NCBI GenBank assembly: GCA_029204225.1 | Contig: CM055102.1 | Location: 26,206,922-26,270,921, forward strand | Source of the DNA: Diphasiastrum complanatum | Lineage: Eukaryota; Streptophyta; Lycopodiopsida; Lycopodiales; Lycopodiaceae | Direction: 5' to 3' | Length of the DNA: 64,000 nt | Part shown: positions 14,369-27,000 of the stretch, piece by piece | How positions within the stretch are numbered: the stretch's first letter is position 1 | Layout of the letters: the number at the start of each line of letters is the position of its first letter | Notes under the pieces: model-generated | Told to the model about the DNA's origin: nothing | The model's input: the letters and a program-made list of their open reading frames with translations, nothing else | Database searches by the model: none | Translations under genes and position numbers: made by a program

Positions 14369-14852
14369 GAGTCTCTAATATCTAGATTCTATGTCCTAAT
14401 CTAGTTTCTAACCCTAACCGCTAACTTCTAACTCCTAACTCCTAACTAAGTAGTAAGTAGTTGGCATCAACCAACATCTACGGTTCTACCACACTCACAC
14501 ACACACAATCACTCACACACACACACACACACACACACAATCTCACACACAATCACAGACGACGCCGGCAGGCTCCAGTGCTCCCTCATGTTGCGGCTCG
14601 CATTACATCCTTTTACAGCAGCAGCACAGCGGCATCAGCAACATCATAGCATCATAGTGTTGATATCTTGACACAGACAAATGATTATTATGCACACACT
14701 CTCGCATACGTGTCTATTTTAGTTTTAGTTTGTACTAGAAATTTTCCTTATTATAGTTTTGGAGACGTTTTATACGCTCCCATGGTTACCACATACTTGA
14801 CATGCACTTCATTAGTCTTATATGCCTTTGGCATAGAAAAGACATTAATAAA

Positions 14853-14932
<80 letters not shown>

Positions 14933-15038
14933 CATACATGCCACCCACACAATATATTATCTCACACACACACTCTCACACACAAACACAATCTCAATGC
15001 ACATTGATGATTGCACGCACACACACACACACACACAC

Positions 15039-15089
<51 letters not shown>

Positions 15090-18000
15090 CGAGAATCGGG
15101 CTTTTTTTTCATCAGGCAGTTTGAACGGTTCGAACCGGCCCCGTTCGATTCGATGGTTCGAACCACGGTTCGCGGTTCGATGCAACCTTGATCGTAACAT
15201 AGAGAAAGACGAGGATGATGAAGATGAGAATTCACCTGATAATGATAATCACTCCAACAACAACAATGGAGATGATGAGGGAGAGCCAATGGTTGCACAA
15301 GAGCTTTCGGGAGGGTAAAGAGGACATTGTAAGAGGGTGGATGATAGATGTAGAACTCAAGAGAGATGGTAGTATTTCATGATTCATCCTACTTCTCAAG
15401 ATTCATTCCAAGTTCTAGCATCCGAGTCATGACTCTTGACGTCTATGTGGCCCTCCTAGAGGAGTGACCGCATGACATAATACATTGCCCACCTGTTGCA
15501 CCCCATGTGGCCATCTGAGCGGCAGGCATCAGACATGGAGCTAGGTTTGGATTGGTTGAGATATTTGGATGGGGCCGCCAGACACTTCCCTGACATAGAT
15601 GTTGTTGAGACACGGTACATTGCCTTCAAGAGGCAAGTTGGTGTGTTTGGCCATCACGCGGCGCTGAATCCCAGCAGACGGGAGAGACCGGTGACTTGGT
15701 GGAACCTCTATGGTTCTGCATGCCCAGCTCTACAAAAGTTGGCCTTGCGAGTGTATCACACGTATTTCTTTACCCACCAAATTCTATGAGATTAAAGACG
15801 GGTGTTAAATGGATGAAACTAACTAATGCACTTTTTTAAATTTTATGATTGTCAACAGGATTGTTCCTCACGTGTATGCGAGCGCAATTGGAGCACATTT
15901 TCTTTGATCCACACGAAAAGGCGTAATCGCCTTTCTATTGCACAGATGACACGGCTGGTTTTTTGCAACACCAATGCAAGGTTGAGTGACAGACTTGCAT
16001 CTATTGTGGAACCTCTAGAGGTGTTACCCTCAGATTGTTTACTAGGCGTTGATGATCCCACTGATTCCACCACGCCCATGTCGAGGGCTGATGTTGCGGC
16101 TGACATTGCAACAGAGACAGAGAGAGAGATGTTGCGGGTTAGACGGTTATTGATGGATAGAGTGGGTCATGATCAGGATACACGTGCTGGCCAGGGGACA
16201 GGTATGGGCATGGGTGCTGATGAGGAGGATGAGGATGATGATGATGATGATTTGGGTATTTCTGCTCCAGGATTGGAGACCATGGTTGAGGCAGAGCTTG
16301 AGCCAGAGTTTGAGGCAGAGTATGAGGCAAACCTAGGCTATGGCTTGGAGGATGATCGATTACAGGGATGTATGAGGCACCTGATGTGTATCGACCTGAT
16401 CCACTACCAGAGGATATACAGCATGAGAGAGAGACAGTGGATGCAGCACATATTGGAGATGCTGACCATATGGCACAGGACACTTTTGCAGGGGATACAG
16501 CAAAGGGTGGAGATGCTTGTGCCACAGTGGGAGGGATTGATGGTGTGCAGGATTCACAGGTCCCTGTTGATGTTCATGTTGATGATGATGCAGATCGGAC
16601 CCGCCGTGTTCGCCAGAGAACCATGTCAGACCTCCTTCGGTATGGAGATGGTGAGGATGACATTGATGATATATGGTGGCTCTCACCACAAGCACGTACT
16701 CAGCCACATCCAACACCATCAGCTGATGGTACACATACGGCTACCACTCATACGGCACCTACTCATGTAGCTCCCAGGCATACGGCGCCAACACATACGG
16801 TACCTCCTGCTCAGCCACCCACTCCAGTTGTTGCATCCACTTATACAGCTGCCCCCCACATTCCACCACCTCCACCTGCACGTCGCTTCCCTGGGCCACC
16901 TCGTAATGTTACACCGGCTTTTCCAAGTGGGCCACTTGCACTAATTTACTTAACTTACAAAAGGGGATCTCATGCATTTAATTAAAACATGCCCCATGAG
17001 TTATGTACAACTTAACTAATGCTTAGCCAAAGGGGTAAAATAGGCATTACTCTTCAACAACCAGTTGTTGTCGCCCTCAGAAGAACCTGTACCAGCCGCC
17101 CTCAAAAGAACCTGCACCAACTGCTGCCTCCCTCAGGATCACCTGGATCAGATGTTGTCGCCCTTAGCTGCTACCTCCACCTTCACTACAGATGTAACCT
17201 TTACTAGTTGTGACCTACACCAGATGTGCCCTGCAGCAATGACCTCCTTCAAAAAATTCTTCCGTAGATGCCGATTTTAGTAAGATGGCTATGATACCAT
17301 GTTAGAATCGGAGTGATTCTCAATTCGGAGTAGACTAATCTTCTTAGTACTCACACACAACACCAAACTCAAGTGGAAGAAAAAACTTTATTGAGGAAGG
17401 AGAGAGATTGCAAGAAGTTATGCTTCATAAACAATGAACTGAATTAATTGAAGGAGGGCACCCATCTGCTCTTATAGAGACTGGACTTGCTTTAAGGAAA
17501 AAGTTGTAGGAAATCAAAGTGCCAAGATCCTTCAAACATTCAATCTCCATATACAAGAAGAAGAAGAAGAAGAAGAAGAGGAGGGAGAGGGTTAGGCAAC
17601 CTCAAGGAGAGAGAAAGTAACATCAGTGCTTGAAAAGGAATGAATTACAAATGAACAATGAGTACATATAAATAGGCCTTCCAAGGCCCTAGACTCTTCC
17701 AAACTGTTCTGGAACCTTCCAAACCCACTACTGATTATAGGGCACTCCCAAAAGTCAAGATAGGATCCCTTAACATAATTAGACTTTACTTGGACCCACG
17801 AGTTACCACTAGACCAAAATTGGGTCCAACTTAACTAAAACTATCTTAACATGGTCTGAATTAAAAAACCTAACCCATGGTTACACAAGTCTCGACCTTT
17901 TGGGTCAAAGTAACCTATGGGAAACTAACATTATCATTTATTATTTCTAACACCCTCCTTAAATGATAATGTAAAAAAACATAACATGACATGAAGTAGA

Positions 18001-21000
18001 ATGGAAAAATTGCAAGAAAATGCAAAATGTTGCTTGCTACCCAAAACTTCATGTAGCCAAAAAAAAAACTCCAACTCGAAATAGTCGAAGTAGCCGAAAT
18101 CTCAGCCCCAATCATGCCCGATGTAGAAGAGATGTAGAATACGAAGTGCGGTAGCATCAAGTCGAAGAGTGAAGACAATCATGCTCCATCCAAAGTAGGT
18201 AACCAAAAAACCAGCCACAAGCCGAAATATGGATTTGCAATCCGTCAATGGTTCCCACATAATTCCATAAGTCTTCTTACCACAAGAAACATAAAGAAGA
18301 GTACGATACTCTTTTACAATCACATCCTCCCGAATCTTACTATCAATGATCTGCTCACCAACACTAGGTAAGGCACACCGTCATCATAAGAAGTAAGCAT
18401 CAAAACAAGAAAATCAGCATAAGGTACTGATTTTGGTGAGGCATGTGTGTTTCCTCCAAGGTAAAAAGACACTTTGCTATCCCGCAAAGACTCGGACAGC
18501 CAACAAGAGGCTGTAGCAGGCTGTCCAACAACCACAAAATCACCAACACTTTGCTGTCCAGAGTGTTCCAAATGTGGACCTTGCTGTCCAAAAACCTTCC
18601 GCAGGCCGTTCCCGATGCATAATAGGATGCTCACGATGTAACATAGGCTGAAAATGATCAACAAACCATGTTGTCCACCATCTTCAAAAAAAAACCAGCA
18701 GCTTGCCAATTTGAACACCCAAAATATCCAGCAACACGCCACTTTGAACCAATGTACTAATTGACATGATTTTTTCCCCTCCTCCATTAGTACAAAATGG
18801 CTTCAAAGAATGCTTGATTTCAGCCTTTTCCAAAACATTAACTTGAGAAGCTTGCTCATAAAGTTCTTCACTAATGCATCCATCATTTGCAACAAATGGC
18901 TCAAGAGAAGAATGCTCTACCATACCAACATTCCGATGCAAACTTGTACTTGTAGAAAGACAATGATCAAACTTTGCATGCCTTTGCTCTTCTACCTTTA
19001 AAGAGGATGAAGTAGAGAAGAGAAAGCATGATGATAAATCCTTTATTCGGTACATCCAATGAAAGAGCTGTTAAAAAACCGACTTGATCATACATACAAG
19101 TAACCCAAGACAAGATTCCTATTGTTGTTAGACAATAGTCATACACATAAGAGAGAACAACAAGATTATGCTTACACATTTACCTTCCTTCATTCCTTGT
19201 CCGATGAGTCGAGCATTACGACCAGTCTTCTCTAATGCTTCAGTAAGAGCCTTTATTGTCGAGTTCCCAAATATCCTTACAACCTGATTAGGAAGGTCCA
19301 CCTCAACTGAGCTCACTCCTGCATGGCCACTATAGATATCTAATCAGCATACACAGTCATAAAGCAAACACAATCTGAAGTTTTACCACATTACAAATGC
19401 TATCTTCAAACAAACATCTACCTAATCCTGAAGCCTCGATCATTTGAATTGCAACATTATTTACTTTCCATCTACTGCGCTTTACATACACATTCAAACT
19501 ATTAATAATGTAAAATTGTTGAGCACCCACAACTTACCATACAATCTTAAATGGCCTCTGTTTATCTAATGGATGGTTGTAAGATGCTATGTTGTGTTTC
19601 TTAATGGTTACAAGAATGTTAGGAATGTCTCTTTTGGCATTTACGACATGTAGGATACGTTTTGAATGTCATGCTCACCTTTTTCGTGTTGTTTTTTGTC
19701 GGTAATTTGTCTTAGCAGTATTTTGTGAAATGAGCTCTATTTATCAGTGCAATGTGCTGAACCTTTGCATGTCTTGCGTGTGTTTTGCAGGGCTTTGAGC
19801 TGTTGCAGTGCCTGTAGCTGATAGGTCACATTGACACGATGCCGATTGTTGGTAGGGGAATGTGGGCAAAGATTGACCTTGTACAAGGGGATGTGGCTAC
19901 GTCCCATGGTTCAGGTACCCGCAGATGGAGATGCTACCATTGCGGTTTGATATTCACAAGGTCACTCACCAAGGTCAGGGCCCCACTTGTTGAGGCTCAC
20001 TAGGCCAGATGGGCGGGCGATGGGCATAGCAGCTTGTGCCATTCCAGATGCTAAGGTATAGAGGCTACGGGAGACATATGGACCTGATGGGTCATTCAGC
20101 GAGCCACTTAGACCAGCACAGAGTTTTCTTGGGCAAACAACAAGATGGGGCTCGCAGAGCCAAGGTGCAAGGCCTAGTCACAGAGGGACCAAACCATAAG
20201 GGATATAGGTGTAGGGCCTAGCCACTGAGGGAAACCTAACCTTGATATTCCTACAGTTTCCAGCGCACATGCAGGAGTACCTAGGCCCCATGCCACTCCA
20301 TCAGAGCCTTGACGACCATAAGCATCATCTGTTGATGGTGCTTCACCAACAAAGCTGTTAACAGATCCTAGCATGAGTGGGGAGAGAGGCATAGCACACA
20401 TCACACCATCCTCAAATACACCCCCCGTTGGTCCATCTACTACCACAAGCCATGTCAGACCTCGACCGCATACCACTGCACATAAGAGACACATTAGGCC
20501 CAGAGCTTCTCATCAGACTACATTGGAAAGAGGGTGGCAAAGGCGCCAGCACGAGATTTGCACGAGACTGGTGGACCAGTTTTTTTACGAGGCTAGCATT
20601 CCTTTTGCCATTGCTGATGGTACAATCTACTTACTCCAAACCTCCAGGTGTCGGTTAAACACAAGACCGAACGATTCACGTTCCACCCCGCCATAGGGCC
20701 TAATCCGGGTCCACCCTCCGTGCCCTGGCCTGTGACCGTATCAAGCGGGATCCGAACTCCATCCTAAACAATGTCCCATACCACTGCCTAGGCTCTCAGC
20801 CATCTCCTGCCTCAAGCTAGCATACATCCTAGCCGTGCACACGCTCTCCACCCACCTCCTCCTAGGTAGATAGAATGGATGGCAAATGAGCCCTTCTCCC
20901 CTTGTGTATATACTTCCAAGGAGAGAGACTTCAATTCATGTGCACACCTAGATCATGACACGTGGCAACCATGCAGGTTCACGAGTCACCAGTCAAGTCT

Positions 21001-24000
21001 ACAAGCCCAGTCATCGTCCAGTCTCAAGTTTGGGGTTGGGACCCAAGGGAGTTGGGTCCCTAACATTCCCTCTTCCTTAACAAATTCCTTATCTAAGAAA
21101 GAAAATCAGGAAACCTCAGTCTAAGGTGATGTTCCTTTTCCAAGTATCATTATCCTCGGAACTTCCTTTCCAACGAACCAAGTACTCAGATACCTGCCGG
21201 TTTCTGAGCCCACGTTGACGTACATCAACAATGGCCTGTGGTTCCGTAGGTACAAAGGATGTCAGATCCTTAAGCCGAACTAAGTCCTCCTGAAGTATCA
21301 AATCATCTTTTCCACCAAGTCATTCCTTTAAATGACTAATGTGAAAAACTGGATGAACCTTAACACCCTGAGGCAGCTCCAGCTGATAGGCATTCCGATA
21401 GAGTTTCCTTACTCTATGGAATGGCCCTGCATAACGAGGTGATCACTTGGGACATTTTCCAGTCTTTAATACCTTAGAGTCTTTTGGGATTCTAAGATAT
21501 ACCCAAGCCCCCTCCTCATAGACCCTAGGTTGTCGCTTTTGATTGGCGTAAAACTAGGCTCTATCCTGAGCCGTTTTTACGTTATTGCGAGCCAAAAGCA
21601 ACATTTCTTGCATATCATGCAGGAAATCTACTGCTGCTTTAACCTTTAGGCCTTTGAGGCCCACTGAAATGGGAGCCCTAGGCTGGAAACCATACATCAG
21701 AGAAAATGGACTAAAACCCGTCGCTGAGTGCTTTGAGCTATTGTACGCAAACTCAATCATTGGAAGGTACCTTTCTGTAATAGATCCTAACACCACAGTA
21801 GGGCAAACACTAACTGATCCACCCAACCTTGCCTACTCCCTGATATAGAGTAAACCCCTCCTAGCCCAGTGTGAGGACTGGTAGCATGCATCTGCCAAGT
21901 GTCGGCCACGTGGCACTGACGTGGCCGACTGCACGTCGGGACCCAACTGGGGGCCCTGTCCTGCTGACAGGGTCCCTAGACTGTGTTAGGCCAACCATAG
22001 CTATGGACCGTGCTGGAGCACACTACTCACACTGTCTTGCCCTGTTGGTCGTGTACGCTGGACACGACCCTGGCTGTGGTATCTGACCTATCTGTGTTCT
22101 CTAGGGTTCGGCACTGGTCATGAGCTCGTAACACTCCCTCCCCCTTAAGAACCGTCTTGGTCCTCTAAGACAAAGTCTAGAAAAATCTTGCGAAGGACGC
22201 TGCCTCTTTCCCAAGTGGCATTCTCAACAGGCTGATCATTCCACTTGACCTGATATTCTCAGTAAAGAGTATGACGAGTCTGTGGCTCTCTACTATCAAG
22301 AATCTCCTCTGGTTCATGTGGAGGTTGCTGAGGGCTAAGGCCTTTCATAACTGGCTTACATGAAAGATTGGAAAAACCTTACTACTGTCTGGGAGTTCTA
22401 GTTCATAGGTGACTTCGCCTAGTCTAGCCATTTTGGTCAGACGGTCAACTGTGACCCATATAGCGTCATTACCCTTTTGGGTTTTAAGCAGGCCTACTAT
22501 AAAATCCATGGAGATACTCTCCCATTTACCAGCTGGTATATCTAAGGGCTGCAACAACCCTCCTGCCTTTAAACGCTCTGCTTTGTTTACTTGACATTTC
22601 TGGCAACTGGTTACATATTGTTAGACGTCCTTTTTCATACTGGGCCAGAAAAATTGCCTACAAAGAAGCTCATAGGTCTTCTGTATGCCTGGGTGTCCCG
22701 CACTAGGATTGTCATGACATTCATATAGGACCTGCTAGCAGGCCTATAATCCTCTAAATTGGGGACACATACTCTATCTCTATAGAGCAAGTACTCATCC
22801 TGAATGGAATACTGTTTCCATTTGAATCCTTGAGTCAACTGACCCTCAACCACTGGGGTTTGCTTGGGTAATACAGGCTCAGAATCCTCAACGTCATCTG
22901 ACGTATACTCGGACTCATCATCATCCTCAACGAAAGCTGCCGTATTCTTGCATGAACTGGCACCAGCCCCGGAACTAGTTCTGGAGTCTGTAACTGTCTG
23001 CTCTGGACTGAGTTCCAGATAGTAGAGAAGAATGCATCATGCTGGCATTTCCCTCTCAAGGACTCGAGTAACTCATTACGAATCTGAGTAAAACTCAGCT
23101 CGTTTATCATAGGCATTCTGCTAAGGGCATCTGCTACTGTATTGAATTTCCCCCGTCTATATCTGATAGACATATCAAACTCTTGCATCAACTCTGCCCA
23201 ACGAGCTTTCCGACCTCTAAGCTCAGGTTGATTGCAAAGGTATCTGAGACTTTCATGGTCTGTCAGGACCTCAAAGTTGGCACCATACAAATAATGCCTC
23301 CAAGTCTTGAGGGCATGGACTATAGAAAAGAGTTCCTTTTCATAGGCACTGTACCTAGTCTGAGCTGGCTCGAGTTTTTTACTCTCGAACGCAACTAGTC
23401 GTCCACCCTAAGTTAGCACAGCACCTACTGCAAAGTCGCTAGCATCTGTTTCGACCACAAATGGCTGATTGGGGTCGACGACTTTTAAAGCTGGTGTTGT
23501 AGCTAAGGCTGTTTTGAGAGCATCAAAGCTCTCCTGTTGTGCGGACTCCCAAATGTTTCCCTTCCCCTTAAGAAAATTTGTCAAAGGAACTGCTATCTGA
23601 GCATATTCCTTGACAAATCATCTGTAATATCCCGCCAAACCAAGAAAGATCTAAAATTCTAAAATATTCTGAGGTCTCAGCCAACTAAGTATGGCTTTAA
23701 CCTTATTCGAGTCCATCTTAATCCCATCTGCCGAGATAATGTTACCCAAATATGCTACTTCTTCAACGAAGAATTCACACTTGGATTCTTTAGCATAAAG
23801 TTTATGCTTTCTCAGCAGTCGAAACACCTTTCTGAGGTGTTTTAGATGCTCCTTCCTCGTTTTGCTATAGATGAGGATGTCATCTAAAAATACGACTACA
23901 AACTTACCCAAGTATGGTTTGAGGACACTGTTCATCAAGGTCATAAAGGTAGCTGAAGCATTTGTGAGCCCAAATGGCATCACCTTGAACTCATAATGAC

Positions 24001-27000
24001 CAGGACGAGTTCTAAAGGCTGTTTTCAACACATCTTCCGATTTTATACGGACTTGATGATATCCCGATCTGAGGTCTATTTTACTGAAAAATTTAGCCCC
24101 GTCGAGTTGATCAAACAACTCGTCTGCCCGAGGCATAGGGTATTTATTCTTAATTTTGTGACTTATTGAGGGCTCTGTAATCTACGCAAAGACGCAAAGA
24201 CCCCTCTTTCTTTTTCACCAAAAGGACTGGTGAGGCCCATGGTGAACTATTGGTCTGAATTTGGCGTTTCCCAAGATAGTCTGTTAGTTGCCTAGTTATT
24301 TCTTCATCCTCTGTTCGGCTGACCCGATACGGAGGTTTAGAAACAGGTGCTGTACCTGGTACTAGGTTTATTACATGATCTACCTCTCTGCTAGGTGGCA
24401 AACCATGTGGCAAATCTTCACAAAAAACATCTTTAAATTTAGACAATAAAGTTTCTAATTTACTGATTTTCTGCTGTAAAGAACTGGACATAGAAACTTC
24501 AGGAATAAACTGAAAGTCACATAAGAATACCTGATGGTCGTCGTCTCCGATTACCTGACAGAGCTCTGAACTGCAGACCATAGGACTGTTGGGAACATCA
24601 TGCTCCCCATGCAATTGGATCTCTCGGCCATTATGCTGAAAGCAACAGTGTTCATGATCTTCATGATACACTTTGATCTCGGAAGTTGCCGAGTCACTGG
24701 GGAAACTTACACTCTGAACAAGATAAACTTGTTTCTTATCTTTTTTATCTTTTCTAGTGAAAGGCCCCTTGGGACACTGTCTAACTGTGTGTCCCTTGCC
24801 CATGCACATAAAGCACAAACATTCTTGTTTGGCTTTCTCAAAATCTTCTGGTTTTAAGGGCTGTATGAGTGAAGGGCTTTTCTGAAGAGCTTCACCTTTA
24901 ATTTTATCTTCTTTCTTTCTTTTTTAAAATTTCTTTTTAAATTGAAAGTCTTTCTGAGGAGGCTGCTTATAAAGGGGTTGTTGTCTCGCCCTCTTCCTAC
25001 CCACTGAATTATCATAGATTTGAGCATATCTGAGAGCTTGCTCAAGGGTAGTAGGCGAGTTTCTCTGGGCCTCTACTTTATATTCATCTTTGAGGCCACG
25101 GACAAACCCTCTGATTTTCTGATAATCATCCATATTTTTAATTTTTAAAATTGCTTCTCGGTACTGCGAGATATATTGGATTAGGGACTTGTCCATTACT
25201 GTTTTCTCCCAGGCTTCCCAGGCTCTATCAAGTTCATTCTCGGGTAGAAATTCTCTTAGGAAGGCTTCTTCAAAGGCCCTCAAAATCAAGCCTTTGAGTT
25301 CAGCGAACGAGTCGTCCACACTGGACTTGAAATTGGCTAATGCCAACTTCAGTTCATCCACTTCTGTTACCAAGTGGAGAAACCGCTCCTTGGTAACCAA
25401 TTCGTCGAGTTCTTCGGCGAACTTTTACTGTTTTTCCATTTCCATTGGTTCTTTCCCCTTACTGAAAGCCAAGGCTTTTGTTTCAAGTTCGTCGATGCCT
25501 CTCTCCGGGGGTTGATCAGGTCCCTGAGGAGTGGTCATTTTCAGAACTGAAAGAGAGGTACCTTAACTTCTGAAAAAAAAGTCAGAAAAACTAATTTACA
25601 ACTGTACAAAGAGAGAAAGAAGACTTAGCTGTTTCTGAGGACTGTACTTCCAAAGAAATTAAGAAGAGGAACCCTCTCAACTCTTTTACCCAAGATTTCA
25701 GACCTGCTGTCCCGGAAAATCCCAGTTTGAAGCTCCAAAACAGTGCCAATATTTCCGGTTCTTGAGTAAAGTAGCTCGCTGATCTGATTTCAGATGTGCG
25801 GCTCCAACAAACCGAGTAGAAACCGGAAATATGCAAGAAAAAATCTGGAGTTTTGATGTCCCTGCCCTTGCTGATTGGACAGCAACCTGTCTGGCCCGAT
25901 TTGTCCAATTTAAGGCTCAAAAGCCCGCTTGATTCTCTTATTTACCCTCAGCTGGTAGGTCGCTGATCTGTGGCAAACAAGTTTGAGGCTCAAACTCCTG
26001 AGAAATCTCTAAAAACAGGGATGAAATTTCACTCTTTCTCTTCCCTGTCCAGCGCTGGCCCTGCTAGGAAATTTTGCTTTGAAAACCCCTCAATCTTGCT
26101 CAGATTTCACTGAGAAATCAGAATTAGATCACTGATTCCACAGCAATGGATCTGCTCGCTGCTTTCTGCTCTAGTCCCTCTCTGAAATCTACAATTAAAT
26201 CTCTGAAATCAAAGATAGATTGCTACCTTTCCAGCGATTTACCTACACAAGGAATTCTACTTCCTACTACTGTGAATTCTCAGCAAAATTCAAGAGTTTG
26301 AAGGCTACTCCTACAGCGAGTCACCTCCTCTATGCTTTTCTGAGAATCTGAGAGATTTTTCCTATCCTCTGATAGCTTTCTCTACTGCTACCACTAAGCT
26401 CCCAAAGATGGAGATGGCTCTGATACCAGTGTAATAGATCCTAACACCACAATAGGGCAAACACTAACTGATCCACCCACCCTTGCCTACTCCCTGATAT
26501 AAAGTAAGCCCCTCCTAGCCCAGTGTGAGGACTGGTAGCATGCGTCTGCCAAGTGTCGGCCACGTGGCACTGACGTGGCCGACTGCACGTCGGGACCCAA
26601 CTGGGGGCCCTGTCCTGTTGATAGGGTCCCTAGACTGTGTTAGGCCCGCCATAGCTATGGACCGTGTTGGAGCACACTACTCACACTGTCTTGCCCTGTT
26701 GGTCGTGTACGCTGGACACGACCCTGGCTGTGGTATCTGACCTATCTGTGTTCTCTAGGGTTCGGCACTGGTCACGAGCTCGTAACACTTTCCCAATCCG
26801 ACTCTCTTCTGGAAACGTATGCCCGAAGCATATCTTCCATAGACTGGTTCGTCCTCTCTGTCTTGTTAGGAATTAATGGATTTATTAATTCATTGTAGAG
26901 GCCAGCCTGCGTGCTAGAAGGCCAATTTTTATTTTTTAGTATAATAACTAAGTTAGTACCAATTTTGCTAGAATAGTATAGAAATCTATTTTAACCAAGT

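Larger units (their letters stand above)
13932..19183 (-). other. CCS: CCS intron 3 (5,252 bp)
   Basis: Donor GTAAAT at 19183, acceptor ATCTTACAG ending at 13932. It contains a microsatellite cluster (14.3-15.1 kb), a hAT C-terminal pseudogene (15.5-17.0 kb), copia leader repeats and an LTR (17.05-17.95 kb) and an unclassified stretch up to exon 3. Confidence 0.9.
21776..26787 (-). mobile_element. Ty3-gypsy element B, complete ends, TSD CTTTC
   Basis: A 5,012 bp element with two 358 bp LTRs, a tRNA-iMet PBS (TGGTATCAGAGCC on minus, just below 26430), gag, partial pol and a PPT (22134-22150). Both sides carry the 5 bp target duplication CTTTC (21771-21775 and 26788-26792). Removing it restores the integrase frame of element A. 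Coding parts have lost the protease and the middle of integrase and carry stops, so it is non-autonomous. Confidence 0.93.

Noticed and set aside
16139-16734. His- and Pro-rich minus-strand frames opposite the hAT pseudogene
   Set aside because: They are antisense shadows of the acidic and Thr/Pro-rich hAT tail; the composition follows from the plus strand.
18320-19055. Minus-strand frames of 123-155 codons next to CCS exon 3 as an extra CCS exon or a new gene
   Set aside because: CCS phases join exon 3 directly to exon 4, and the frames have no recognisable domain; more likely internal sequence of the copia-related element.
22409-22594. Plus-strand frames opposite gypsy pol (for example 22409-22594, 25189-25515, 31210-31491)
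   Set aside because: They are antisense to clear retroviral domains.
26415-26430. tRNA genes suggested by TGGTATCAGAGC sequences (also 44209, 54488, 60702, 45721)
   Set aside because: They are primer-binding sites complementary to the tRNA-iMet 3' end next to LTRs; no cloverleaf is present.
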